64,000 nt of DNA from Streptomyces sp. HNM0575 (GTDB taxonomy: Bacteria > Actinomycetota > Actinomycetes > Streptomycetales > Streptomycetaceae). Every line of letters starts with the position of its first letter. Positions within the stretch are counted from its first letter, which is position 1. Under the pieces are notes generated by a model, which searched no databases, was not told the origin of the DNA, and was given only the letters and a program-made list of their open reading frames with translations. The DNA lies in NCBI RefSeq assembly GCF_012726265.1, contig NZ_JAASAG010000010.1, forward strand, positions 186,001 to 250,000, in the 5' to 3' direction. The translations under genes and the position numbers were made by a program. Positions 42,134 to 50,635 of this stretch are shown here, in pieces.

Positions 42134-42407
42134 CGCGTCCTCTGCTTCGTCGGCCGGTGGGATGCGGCTGCCCGCGACGGGCGGCCTGATGCCGGTGTGC
42201 GATCAGAGCCGTCCTGCCGCCGGTGAGCCGGGCCGGTGAGCCCGGGGCACCCGGTTCACCGGGCCGGTTCGCCCGGCCGGTTCGCCCGGCCAGTTGGCCC
42301 GGCGGCCGGTCCGCGGACCGCATCGGCTCGCCCCGAAGAAGCTAAGCCCTGCCCCCGAGGGCGACAATCCGAAGTCGCCGTCCGGTGTTCCGCCGGTCCC
42401 CGCCGAA
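42134..42407. other. GC-rich gap with short GGCCGG repeats
   Basis: The stretch 42,215-42,310 is made of overlapping CCGGTTCGCCCGG and GCCGGTGAGCC units that can fold on themselves. It contains no gene. It separates the peroxiredoxin gene from the terminator of the metallophore operon. Confidence 0.5.
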
Positions 42408-42447
42408 CCGCACCCCGGCCTCACGGCTGAGTGAGGCCGAGGTGCGG
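42408..42447 (-). terminator. Terminator hairpin of the metallophore biosynthesis operon
   Basis: A 17-bp stem with a single mismatch (CCGCACC-C-CGGCCTCAC with GTGAGGCCG-A-GGTGCGG) and a six-base loop begins 25 bases after the MATE stop. It marks the end of the leftward operon starting near 47,900. Confidence 0.85.
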
Positions 42448-42472
42448 GCACCGGAATCGAGCGATGGCGGAA

Positions 42473-44071
42473 TCAGGTCTTCCGGCCTTCGGCGCCGACC
42501 CCCGCCTCCGCCTTCCCCTCGGCCGGGGAGGCAGATGCCGTGGCGGGATCCGGGCGTCCGGCGGGGTCCGCGCGCCCGGCGGGATCCGCCCGTCCGGCCA
42601 CCGCCGCGGACAGCGCAGAGGACTCCCCGCCCTGGAGACGCAGATCCCTTCGGAACCGCCGCAGCAGGAGCACCGCGGTCGCGGCGAAGCCGGCGCACAG
42701 ACCGGCCCACACGCCGGCCGCGTCCATCTCCAGCACGTAGGCGCACAGCAGCATCGCCGGGGTGCCCACCGCCCAGTAGCCGATGAGCGTGTAGTGGAAC
42801 CCGCTCTTGGTGTTGCCTAGTCCCCGCAGCAGCCCGACGCCGATGTTCTGCGCTCCCTTGAAGAACTGGTGGGCGATCGCGAAGAACAGCAGCGTATGGG
42901 CGACGGACAGCGCGCTCTGGCTCGTGCCGTCGTCCAGGAACAGGCCCAGCACCGGGTCCGGCGCGGCCACGTAGACCAGTCCCACCGCGACCATCAGCAC
43001 GGCGCTGAGCGTCAGGGCCCGGTGGCCGGTACGGGCGGGCTCGCCGGTGTCCTTCTGTCCGACGGCCCGGCTCACCCAGATCGAAGACCCCTGCGACAGG
43101 CCGATGTTGGACTGGTACACGATGTACGCGCACTGGTTGACCACGTTGTGCGCCGCCAGCGCCCCCGGTCCGAAGCCGCCCATCAGCAGCGTCGCGACGG
43201 AGGTGATGCCGGCCTCGGAACCGTAGGTCAGCGAGATCGGCAGCCCCAGCCGCAGCAGGGTGCGGGCGATCGACAGATCGGCCTTCCAGCCCCGTACGGA
43301 CAGCAGGGGCGCCAGGTGGGAATCGCGCCGCACGATCATCAGGAACCCCAGGAACGTGAGGACCTGGACCGAAGTGGTGGCCAGTCCGACGCCGGTGAGC
43401 CCCAGCCGGGGGAAGCCCGCCCAGCCGTAGATGAACGCCCCGTTGAGGCCGGCGTTGACGGCGACGGAGGCGATGGTGATGCCCAGCAGCGAACCGGGCC
43501 GCCGCATGCCCACCGCGAACTGCCGCAGCACGTTGAGCCACAGCATCGGGATCAGTCCCGGTGCCAGAACGATCATCATCGGGCGGGCCAGGGCCAGTAC
43601 CCCGGCGTCCTCGCCGAAGAGGGTCAGGGCGTAGCTGAGGACCACCAGGGCGAGGGCGCCCAGCACGCCGACGGCCGTGGCCACCAGGAAGGACGCCTGT
43701 AGGGACTCCCGTACCTCGCCGCGGGCGACGTCGTCGATCTCCCGTTCCCCCGGATCGTCCGCCGCTTTCCCGCCGCCCCGGCCGTCGCCGCCCGGGTCGT
43801 CGCCGCCCGGGCCTCGCGCCCGTGCGTGACTGCGCCCGGCGGCGGCGGCCACCAGATTGCCCACCGGGGTGACGGCGCCGACGCACATCGTCCGGAGCTG
43901 GTTGTACATGGTGATCGCGAGGCCGCCGGCGGCGACGGCCTTGACGCTCATCAGGCCCATCATGGCGAGGTCGGTGGTGGTCAGTGCCACCTGGGCCAGC
44001 TGGATGCCCGCGATGGGTGCGGAGACGGCCACCAGGGGCCGGTACTCGCGCACCGTGCGCTGGAAACTCAT
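42473..44071 (-). CDS. MATE family efflux transporter, likely metallophore exporter
   Basis: The 532-residue protein has about 12 hydrophobic helices in two MATE halves. It starts MSFQRTVREYRPLVAVSAPI, and a polar Gly/Asp insertion (RGPGGDDPGGDGRGGG) lies in the loop near residues 85-110. The second half begins near GWKADLSIARTLLRLGLPIS. The C-terminus has a small in-frame repeat, AGRADPAGRADPAGRPDP. MATE proteins export small molecules with a Na+ or H+ gradient. The start overlaps the SbnA-like stop by four bases, so it is co-translated with the biosynthetic genes, which points to export of their product. Its base composition matches its neighbours. Confidence 0.9.
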   Translation of the reverse strand: MSFQRTVREYRPLVAVSAPIAGIQLAQVALTTTDLAMMGLMSVKAVAAGGLAITMYNQLRTMCVGAVTPVGNLVAAAAGRSHARARGPGGDDPGGDGRGGGKAADDPGEREIDDVARGEVRESLQASFLVATAVGVLGALALVVLSYALTLFGEDAGVLALARPMMIVLAPGLIPMLWLNVLRQFAVGMRRPGSLLGITIASVAVNAGLNGAFIYGWAGFPRLGLTGVGLATTSVQVLTFLGFLMIVRRDSHLAPLLSVRGWKADLSIARTLLRLGLPISLTYGSEAGITSVATLLMGGFGPGALAAHNVVNQCAYIVYQSNIGLSQGSSIWVSRAVGQKDTGEPARTGHRALTLSAVLMVAVGLVYVAAPDPVLGLFLDDGTSQSALSVAHTLLFFAIAHQFFKGAQNIGVGLLRGLGNTKSGFHYTLIGYWAVGTPAMLLCAYVLEMDAAGVWAGLCAGFAATAVLLLRRFRRDLRLQGGESSALSAAVAGRADPAGRADPAGRPDPATASASPAEGKAEAGVGAEGRKT

Positions 44072-45189
44072 GCGCGTGATCCTGCCTTCACGGTCTCGCG
44101 TATCTCTTCTCCGGGCTCGCGCATCTCTTTGCCCGGCTCGCGCATCTCTTTGCCCGGAAAGGTCGGCACGGGCCCGGCGTAGCCGTCGTAGAGCCGGTTC
44201 AACTCCTCGTCGACCGCCGGGTCCAACAGGCCCCGCTCACTCATCCATTCGTCGTCGAAGACGGTGTCGAGGTACTTCTCGCCCGCGTCGCAGATCAGCG
44301 TCACCGCGGTGCTGCCTGCGGGCATCGCGGCGAGGCGCTTGAGCGCCGTGAGCACCGCCGCTCCGGCCGAGCCGCCGATCAGCAGGCCGGTGCGCCGGGC
44401 GATCATGCGGGCGGTGGCGAAGGCCTCCTTGTCGCCGACCTTCACGCCGTCGTCGATCGCGGAGTAGTCGACGTTGCTGCCGACGGGGAAGCCCTGCGGG
44501 CTGCCGCTTCCGCTCTGCCAGTACTTGCTCCCTGGGCCGCCGAAGATGATCGAGCCGTGCGGCTCCACGCCGATCGTCGTGACGTCGGAGCCGAGCCTGC
44601 GCAGCTCCTTGGCGGTGCCGCACAGTGAACCTCCGGTGCCGACGGCTCCGATGAGGTAGTCCACGTCGCCGTGGAGATCGGATAGGAGTTCGTGGGCCAG
44701 TCCGCGGTAACCCTCGGTGTTTCCGGGGTTGTTGTGCTGGTCCGGCCAGTGGGCGTTCTCCTCGGCGTCGGCCAGTTCGCCGGCGCGCTCCCGCCGGGCC
44801 ATGGTCTGCGGTCCGCCGGTACCCTCCTCGCCGATGTAGACGAGGTCGGTGCCGAGGGCCGCCAGGTTGCGCATCTTGTCCTTGGCGGCGTGGTGATCGA
44901 CGACCGCGGTGAACCGGTAGCCGCGCTCGATCGCCATGAGCGCCAGGCCGAGTCCGGTGTTCCCGGAGGTGGGTTCGATGATGTGGCCGCCGGGCCGCAG
45001 CCGGCCGGACAGCTCCGCGTCGCGGACCATCTGCGCGGCCATGCGCACCTTCGCGGAGCCGGTGGGGTTGAACTGTTCCAGCTTGAGCAGGAGCCGACTG
45101 CCGTTGCCTGAGCAGCACAGTTCGAACAAGGGGGTACGGCCCACCAGTTCGGATACGCCGTACACGATGTTCTCGGATCGGTTGTGCAT
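44068..45189 (-). CDS. SbnA-like PLP-dependent synthase (2,3-diaminopropionate biosynthesis)
   Basis: The 373-residue protein belongs to the cysteine-synthase fold (type II PLP). It has KLEQFNPTGSAKVRMAA with the PLP Lys, EPTSGNTGLGLALMAIERG for substrate binding, VGTGGSLCGTAKELR for the phosphate and GGSAGAAVLTALKRL. It resembles SbnA, which joins O-phosphoserine and glutamate to the precursor that SbnB then oxidises to L-2,3-diaminopropionate. The C-terminal tail after residue 345 repeats PGKEMREPGKEMREPGEEI. ATG 45189 gives the normal start; an upstream extension is unlikely. Having an SbnB-like gene two places upstream supports the assignment over plain cysteine synthase. Confidence 0.88.
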   Translation of the reverse strand: MHNRSENIVYGVSELVGRTPLFELCCSGNGSRLLLKLEQFNPTGSAKVRMAAQMVRDAELSGRLRPGGHIIEPTSGNTGLGLALMAIERGYRFTAVVDHHAAKDKMRNLAALGTDLVYIGEEGTGGPQTMARRERAGELADAEENAHWPDQHNNPGNTEGYRGLAHELLSDLHGDVDYLIGAVGTGGSLCGTAKELRRLGSDVTTIGVEPHGSIIFGGPGSKYWQSGSGSPQGFPVGSNVDYSAIDDGVKVGDKEAFATARMIARRTGLLIGGSAGAAVLTALKRLAAMPAGSTAVTLICDAGEKYLDTVFDDEWMSERGLLDPAVDEELNRLYDGYAGPVPTFPGKEMREPGKEMREPGEEIRETVKAGSRA

Positions 45190-45242
45190 CGGCTGCCTTC
45201 CTCGCGATGCGGGTGGTGCTTCGGGGGGCTTGGGTGAGCGGT

Positions 45243-46652
45243 TCAGCGGTCGAGCTGCCACCGGAAGCGCTCCTTCTCACGGGAGAGGACGACCCTGGAG
45301 GGAAGCGGAAGCTGGTGGAACTCCGTCTCGTTCTTGTCCATCTGGTATCCGGCCGTGTTGGGGTAGACGAGCAGGTCGCCGTACTCGGGGGGCCGCGGGA
45401 GCCGCACCTTGCGCCACGTGAGCATGTCGTATTCCATGCAGCTCGCGCCGCCGACGCAGGCGAGCACGGGTCCGCCGCTCCCGTCCCCGTTCCCGAGCCC
45501 GTTCCCGTCCCCGTTCCCGGCCCCGTGGCCGTCGGCGGTCGAGGGCCACAGCACGGGGTCGGGAAGGTACTCGCTGCCCTTCCACTGCTCGGAGACGCTC
45601 ATGCTCAGCCCGTTGACGGTGACGAACCCGTGGTCCGGGCGCGGCTTGTAGCCCTGCACCGGGAAGCAGGAGAAGCCGGCGCCGTCCAGCAGCGCCCTTC
45701 CCGGTTCGAGCAGCAGCCGGGTGCCGGTGGCCGCGAACTTCGCGCCCACCGTGGCGTGTTCGCCGCCGGCCGGGCTGTCGAGTACGGCCGTCAGCATCGA
45801 GGCACCCACCGGGGACTGGTGGTACGGGTAGAAGTGGGTGAACGTCTTGCCGTTGTGGAACCAGGAGTCGGTGTAGTTCTCGTTGAACTCCCGCCAGGCG
45901 TACGGGTCGACGTAGCTGACCGCGAATCCGCCGCCGATCGAGACCGAGTCGGCCGGCAGGCCGCGCTCCCGCGCCGCGAGGCAGCGGTCGACCAGGTCGG
46001 CGGCGAGCCGCGCCCGCGGTTCGACGGCGTATCCGCCCAGATGGAACGAGAAGCCCTCGCAGACCAGCCGTTCACGTTCCGCGGCACACACGTCGAGGGC
46101 CTCTTCCAGCTCGGCGGGGGCCAGGCCGAACCGGCTGTGCGCGTCGGCCTCGGGCAGTACCCGCAGCAGCAGGCGGACCCTTCCGGTCCCGGCTGCGATA
46201 CCGCGCAGCCGCTCCAGTTCGTCGAGGGCGTCGACCGCGACGAGAGCGCCGTGGCGGGCGGCGAGCCGGAGCAGCTCGTTGCTCTTCGCGGCTCCCGTCA
46301 CCACGATCTCCTCGCCCGGCACCCCGTACCGGAGTGAGTCGGCCAGTTCGGGAACGCTCGCGACGTCGGTCCCGGAGCCGGTCTCGGAACAGACGGGCAG
46401 CCAGCAGGCGGACTTGTTGGCCTTCTTGCCGAAGTAGACCTGCCCCTCGACACCGGCGCCGCGCAACGACTCCTTGAACGCCCGCGCGTTGTCGGCGAAG
46501 CGCTGCGGATACAGCACGTGGAACGGGCCGTTCACCGCATACGCGATGTCCCCGAGCAGCCACGGATCCGCCCGCGCCTCCTCCGCCCACGCCGGTTCGA
46601 CGGCGGGGAGGGACACGGTCCTGGGGGCGGCGGCGACATCGGTCAGCTCCAC
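45243..46652 (-). CDS. Type III PLP-dependent decarboxylase (SbnH/LysA-like)
   Basis: The 469-residue protein shows the alanine-racemase/ODC fold. PLP Lys is in VYFGKKANKSACWL near residue 75, a Gly-rich phosphate loop is in VSIGGGFAVSYVD, FSFHLGGYAV lies between them, and the substrate Cys/Asp motif is GGASCMEYDML near 400. This is closest to SbnH and meso-diaminopimelate decarboxylases. In staphyloferrin B synthesis SbnH decarboxylates a citryl-diaminopropionate; here no citryl-ligase is present. A Gly/Asn/Asp insertion (GNGDGNGLGNGDGSGG) lies near residue 375. The GTG start overlaps the SbnB-like stop by ten bases; the gap to the SbnA-like gene is 53 bases. Confidence 0.85.
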   Translation of the reverse strand: MELTDVAAAPRTVSLPAVEPAWAEEARADPWLLGDIAYAVNGPFHVLYPQRFADNARAFKESLRGAGVEGQVYFGKKANKSACWLPVCSETGSGTDVASVPELADSLRYGVPGEEIVVTGAAKSNELLRLAARHGALVAVDALDELERLRGIAAGTGRVRLLLRVLPEADAHSRFGLAPAELEEALDVCAAERERLVCEGFSFHLGGYAVEPRARLAADLVDRCLAARERGLPADSVSIGGGFAVSYVDPYAWREFNENYTDSWFHNGKTFTHFYPYHQSPVGASMLTAVLDSPAGGEHATVGAKFAATGTRLLLEPGRALLDGAGFSCFPVQGYKPRPDHGFVTVNGLSMSVSEQWKGSEYLPDPVLWPSTADGHGAGNGDGNGLGNGDGSGGPVLACVGGASCMEYDMLTWRKVRLPRPPEYGDLLVYPNTAGYQMDKNETEFHQLPLPSRVVLSREKERFRWQLDR

Positions 46653-47623
46653 AGCGCCACCTGCTTCCCGCGGCCGTCCGCGATCGCCTTGTGCGCCAGC
46701 GCGTGCGCCACCGGAATGTCGGTGATGACCATGCCGCTGCTGAACGCGAAGACCCGGTCGCTCTCGTCACGGCGTGCGAGGGCGCGCCCGGCGACGACGT
46801 CGGGGAACTCGGCGTCGATACGGGCCGAGCCGTCCTCGGCCGCGAACCGCGAGCCGGTGATGCCCAGTTGGCCCTCGTTGGTGGCCAGCGCGTAGTCCGC
46901 CTGGCTCAGGGCCGCGGAGTCGACTCCCTTGCTGGAGACCGAGATCAGCAGTCCCCCCGGCTTCATCCAGCCGGTCTGCACCTTGGGGTGTGCGGCGCGG
47001 CCGGAGGCGGCGATGGCGATATCCGCCTCGGCCACGGCCTTCGGCACGTCCTCGACCAGCTCCAGCTCCCGGTCGGGGAAGTAGTGGCGGAGCCGTTCGA
47101 AGGTGGCGGGGATGCCGACCTCGTGGGTGCCGAACAGCATCAGCCGCTCCAGGTTCGGCAGCACGGTCAGCAGGTAGGGCAGGGTGTTGAGCGCCTGCGC
47201 ACCGGTGCCGATCATCAGCGCGGACCGGGCGTCGGACTTGGCGCACTCCTCCGCGATGAGGGCTGTGGTCGCCGGGGTACGAGAGGCGCCCACGCGGTGG
47301 CAGTCCATCAGCGCGAACGGCATCCCCGTGGTGTCGTCGTAGAGGCTGATGGCCGTGTAGTACTTCTCGGGGTTGTCGTTGCCCTGGCGGTAGGAGGTCT
47401 TGAAGCCGACCTGCTCGACGTTGCCGTCGTATCCGAGCATCGAGTACGACACCGCGTCCCGGTCGGCGTCGGGCAGCGGCATCATCAGTTTGGTCGGGCA
47501 GCGTGACGCACCCCGGGCGTAGGCCAGATACGCCTGGCGTACCGCGGAGATGACTTCCTGCGGGCTGATCTCCAGGTCGGCGAGGTCGCTTCGGGTGAAG
47601 AGATGCAGTTCCGGTTCGGGCAT
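46643..47623 (-). CDS. SbnB-like ornithine cyclodeaminase-family dehydrogenase (2,3-diaminopropionate biosynthesis)
   Basis: The 326-residue protein has OCD/mu-crystallin features: RQAYLAYARGASRCPTKLMM, GFKTSYRQGNDNPEKYY, MDCHRVGASRTPATTALIAE (SbnB-like catalytic region) and the NAD loop LMIGTGAQALNTLPYLL. SbnB oxidatively splits the SbnA product into L-2,3-diaminopropionate and 2-oxoglutarate. ATG 47623 is chosen because GAGAGG lies ten bases before it. It is the first gene of the leftward operon, whose promoter should overlap the iron box about 300 bases upstream. Plain ornithine cyclodeaminase is the alternative, made unlikely by the paired SbnA-like gene. Confidence 0.88.
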   Translation of the reverse strand: MPEPELHLFTRSDLADLEISPQEVISAVRQAYLAYARGASRCPTKLMMPLPDADRDAVSYSMLGYDGNVEQVGFKTSYRQGNDNPEKYYTAISLYDDTTGMPFALMDCHRVGASRTPATTALIAEECAKSDARSALMIGTGAQALNTLPYLLTVLPNLERLMLFGTHEVGIPATFERLRHYFPDRELELVEDVPKAVAEADIAIAASGRAAHPKVQTGWMKPGGLLISVSSKGVDSAALSQADYALATNEGQLGITGSRFAAEDGSARIDAEFPDVVAGRALARRDESDRVFAFSSGMVITDIPVAHALAHKAIADGRGKQVALWS

Positions 47624-47920
47624 GCTGGGCCAACCTCTCGGTCGGATCGTCTGTTTGCTCAAGTTCGCGTCGTCTGGGCCGACTTCGCGGCGCGCTCGTG
47701 CGAGCGGACGGCGTCGGACGTCGTGATGGCGGCCCGGCCGTTACATCGAACGGCGCGTCGGGTACGGGCAGTGGGCGCGACTTCGGGCCCACCCCGAGCC
47801 CGGGACCGCCGGAAGCCGATGCGACGCACCGGACGGGAAGATCCTGCGGCGGCGGCAACTCCCGCCGTATGCAGGCCGTTTCCCGACGGCATGACGCCCA
47901 CGCTAGGGAACCGAACCAAG

Positions 47921-47939
47921 TTAGGCAAGCCTTACCTAA
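47921..47939. promoter_or_regulatory. Iron box 1 (DtxR/IdeR/DmdR1-type operator)
   Basis: TTAGGCAAGCCTTACCTAA matches the consensus TTAGGTTAGGCTAACCTAA at 15 of 19 positions and is near-palindromic. It is preceded by CCAAG, as is box 2. A repressor bound here in high iron would cover the predicted promoter of the SbnB/decarboxylase/SbnA/MATE operon. Confidence 0.8.
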
Positions 47940-48084
47940 TAGCGGTGGAATAGATCACTCCGGTTTCCGCCTCCGCCGTCCCGGGTATCGCGTCCGGCCA
48001 TCAACGGCCTTGTCTCCCAAGGGTGTTGAGCCGCACACACCTGGCCGCCCGCCCGGCGGGACAGGTTTGCCGATCCGATCCAAG

Positions 48085-48103
48085 TTAGGTAAGGCTGGCC
48101 TTG
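48085..48103. promoter_or_regulatory. Iron box 2 upstream of importer 1
   Basis: TTAGGTAAGGCTGGCCTTG matches the left half of the iron-box consensus very well and the right half partly. It lies 22 bases before the start codon of the binding-protein gene, so DmdR/IdeR-type binding would block transcription of importer 1. Confidence 0.7.
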
Positions 48104-48125
48104 CTTCCTCGGAAAGGTTCTCTTC

Positions 48126-49658
48126 GTGACCATCAGCCGACGCAATCTGTTGCTGGCCGGTGCCGCGACGGGCGGTGCGCTGCTCTCGTCCGGGTGCGAG
48201 TCATCCACGTCGTCGAAGCCCGCCGGTCCGCCCCGCCGGGGTGGCACACTGCGGGTCGGAGCGATCGGCCGGGCCTCCGCGATCGTCCGCGATCCGCACG
48301 GAGTGCAGGCCAACGACAGCGACTACCTCATCCTCAGCCTCCTCTACGACACGCTCACGATCCCGGCCAAGTCCCCTTTGACGGCGCCCCGGTTGGCCAC
48401 TCGCTGGTCCCACGACGGCAGCCTGCGCCGATGGCGCTTCGAGCTGGACCGGCATGCGCGCTTCCACGACGGCAGCCCCGTCACGTCCGAGGACGTGGTG
48501 TGGTCGCTGCGCCGGCTGCGCGAATCGGAGTCCGGTGCGTCCCGGCTGCCGGGCATCGAGGCGAAGGACATCACCGCCGACGGGCCGCACACGGTGGTGG
48601 TCGACTCCGGCTACCCCGACAGCCAGGTGCCGCTGCTGATGCGCCTGACGACGTTCGTCATGAAGAAGGGCACGAAGAAGCCCGAAGACGCCCCGGGCAC
48701 CGGCCCGTTCAAGCTGGACTGGTTCCACGACGGCAATGCGCGGCTGGTGCGCAACGAGCACTGGTACGGCGGCAAGGTCTGGCTCGACGCCGTCGAGGTC
48801 ACGATGTTCGAGTCGCCGGCCTCCATGGTCAACGCCGCGCTCAGCGGCCAGCTGGACCTCGCGTCGAACGTCGGCACGGTCGCCGCCCGCAGCGGGCAGG
48901 GCCGGTCCGGGTTCAAGATCGTACGGCGGCCCGACGACATGGCACTCCCGCTCGTGATGCGCACCTCCGACGGGCCGTTCGCCGACAGCCGGGTCCGCGA
49001 AGCCCTGCGCCTCGCCGTCGACCGCAAGGAGATGGTCTCCCACGCCCTCGGCGGTTACGGCACGGTCGCCAACGACGTGCTCGGCACCGGAGACCCGGAG
49101 TACGACCACCACATACCGCAGCGCACCAGGAACCTGGCGAAGGCCCGATCGCTGCTGAAGCAGGCCGACTTCGACCTGTCGAAGTCCCACAAGCTGCTCA
49201 CCAGCGAGGACGTGCCCGGGCTCGCCGAGTCGGCGACGCTGCTCGCCCGGCAGATCAAGGAGGCCGGGGTCGAGCTGGACGTCGTCAAGCAGGACTCCGG
49301 CACCTTCCTCGGCGAGAGCCGCGGCAAGGCCCCGCTGTACACCTCCTATTGGGGCACCAACGACTCGGTGATCTTCTGCGCCGGGAAGCTTCTCGTCTCC
49401 GACTCGACGATGAACGAGGCCAATTGGCAGGACGAGAAGTTCGACGACGCGTACCGCAAGGCCGTCGGCACCGCCGGCAGCGGCCGGCACGAGGACCACG
49501 TCCGCGAGGTCCAGCGGATGCAGCACGACAGCTCCGGCTACCTGCTGTGGGGCATGGCCGACGGCGTGGACCTCGCCAAGGACAAGGTCAACGGCCTTCC
49601 GAGGCTGCCCGGTTACGGTCGCGTACAGCTTGAGAACACATGGCTGAGCTCGTCCTGA
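48126..49658 (+). CDS. ABC importer substrate-binding lipoprotein (SBP_bac_5, dipeptide/nickel type), importer 1
   Basis: The 510-residue protein has a twin-arginine-type signal TISRRNLLLAGAATGG and a lipobox LLSSGC near residue 24, so it is likely Tat-exported and lipid-anchored. It then shows the family features GGTLRVGAIG, LDRHARFHDGSPVTSEDVVW, GTGPFKLDWFHDGN and the closing segment. SBP_bac_5 proteins bind peptides, nickel, metal-opine complexes or metal-aminopolycarboxylates. GTG 48126 has GGAAAGG upstream. The adjacent iron box and the diaminopropionate genes make a ferric or metal chelate the likely ligand (inference). It overlaps the first permease gene by 19 bases. Confidence 0.9.
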   Translation: MTISRRNLLLAGAATGGALLSSGCESSTSSKPAGPPRRGGTLRVGAIGRASAIVRDPHGVQANDSDYLILSLLYDTLTIPAKSPLTAPRLATRWSHDGSLRRWRFELDRHARFHDGSPVTSEDVVWSLRRLRESESGASRLPGIEAKDITADGPHTVVVDSGYPDSQVPLLMRLTTFVMKKGTKKPEDAPGTGPFKLDWFHDGNARLVRNEHWYGGKVWLDAVEVTMFESPASMVNAALSGQLDLASNVGTVAARSGQGRSGFKIVRRPDDMALPLVMRTSDGPFADSRVREALRLAVDRKEMVSHALGGYGTVANDVLGTGDPEYDHHIPQRTRNLAKARSLLKQADFDLSKSHKLLTSEDVPGLAESATLLARQIKEAGVELDVVKQDSGTFLGESRGKAPLYTSYWGTNDSVIFCAGKLLVSDSTMNEANWQDEKFDDAYRKAVGTAGSGRHEDHVREVQRMQHDSSGYLLWGMADGVDLAKDKVNGLPRLPGYGRVQLENTWLSSS

Positions 49659-50635
49659 GGGGGTCCCTGAGCGGGTTCCTGGGCGGGTTCCTGAAACGCA
49701 GCCGGACCGTCGCGATCGCGGGCATGCTGCTGCGCCGCGTCGCCCTGCTCGTGGTCCTCCTCGCGCTGAGCTTCCTGGCCGTGGACGCCATGCCCGGCGA
49801 CGCGGCCCGCAGCACCCTGGACCCCGGTGCCTCCGACGCCGAAGTGGCCGCCCGCCGGGGCCGGTTGGAGCTCGGTGAGCCGGTGGCCGTCCGGTTCTGG
49901 CACTGGCTGACCGGACTCGTGCACGGTGACCTGGGCGTCACCGCGCGCGGCCGGCCGGCAGGCGAGGTGATCGGGCATGCGTTCCCCGACACCCTGCTCC
50001 TGGGCCTCCTCGCCCTGGTGCTGACCCTGATCGTCGCGCTCGCCCTCGGCTGTGCGAGCGTCCTGCGGCCCGGTGGCACGCTGGACCGGGCGGTGTCCTC
50101 CGCGTCGACCGTGCTGCTGGCGCTGCCTCAATTCGTCGTCGCCACCGCGCTGATCGTGGTCTTCGCCCTGTGGCTGCCCGTGCTGCCGGCCGTCTCGACC
50201 ACCGCGGGGCACGGACTGTCCGCGTCACCGCAGACGCTCGTACTGCCCGTTCTCGCGCTGACGCTCCCCCAGATCGGCTGGAACACCCGCATCGTGCGGG
50301 CGGCGCTGACCGACCAGCTGGACGCGCCCCACGTCGACGCCGCCCTCCTCGACGGACTGCCCCGGCGGCGGGTGCTGCTCCACTACGTGCTGCCGGGCGC
50401 CCTGCCCACCGTCGCCGGCGGCGCGGCCACCTCGGTCGGCACGCTGCTGGGAGGCGCGATCGCCATCGAGGTCATCTTCAACATCCCGGGAATGGGCTCC
50501 GTGCTGACCGAAGCCGTGCACGACCGCGACGCCACGCTCGTCGCCGGAGTGGTCGCCCCGACCGCCCTGACCATCACCGTGGTGCTCGTACTCGCGGACC
50601 TGCTCAGGGCCTTCGCCGTCGGGAGGAACCGATGA
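49640..50635 (+). CDS. ABC importer permease 1 (DppB/NikB-like), importer 1
   Basis: The 331-residue inner-membrane protein has six predicted helices with the DppB N-terminal LLRRVALLVVLLALSFLAVD, a periplasmic loop (DPGASDAEVAARRGRLELGEP) and the EAA loop DAALLDGLPRRRVLLHYVLPG with its conserved Gly near residue 245. IAIEVIFNIPGMGSVL is typical of the family. It forms the channel together with the next permease. The ATG lies inside the end of the binding-protein gene and its stop overlaps the next start (ATGA), so the operon is tightly coupled. Confidence 0.9.
   Translation: MAELVLRGSLSGFLGGFLKRSRTVAIAGMLLRRVALLVVLLALSFLAVDAMPGDAARSTLDPGASDAEVAARRGRLELGEPVAVRFWHWLTGLVHGDLGVTARGRPAGEVIGHAFPDTLLLGLLALVLTLIVALALGCASVLRPGGTLDRAVSSASTVLLALPQFVVATALIVVFALWLPVLPAVSTTAGHGLSASPQTLVLPVLALTLPQIGWNTRIVRAALTDQLDAPHVDAALLDGLPRRRVLLHYVLPGALPTVAGGAATSVGTLLGGAIAIEVIFNIPGMGSVLTEAVHDRDATLVAGVVAPTALTITVVLVLADLLRAFAVGRNR

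Larger units (their letters stand above)
47624..48125. promoter_or_regulatory. Divergent control region of the metallophore operon and importer 1
   Basis: These 502 bases contain two iron boxes (47,921-47,939 and 48,085-48,103) and no gene I would accept. For the leftward operon a -35/-10 pair TTGCCT and TAGCGT with 17 bases between overlaps the first box. For the rightward operon TTGCCG (about 48,068) and TAAGGC, 17 bases apart, run into the second box. The long leader (about 270 bases) of the leftward message may be regulatory too. Confidence 0.6.

Noticed and set aside
47659-47928. Minus-strand frame of 89 codons ahead of the SbnB-like gene.
   Set aside because: Its start lies inside the iron box and the peptide is Arg/Ala-rich without motifs; more likely part of an untranslated leader.
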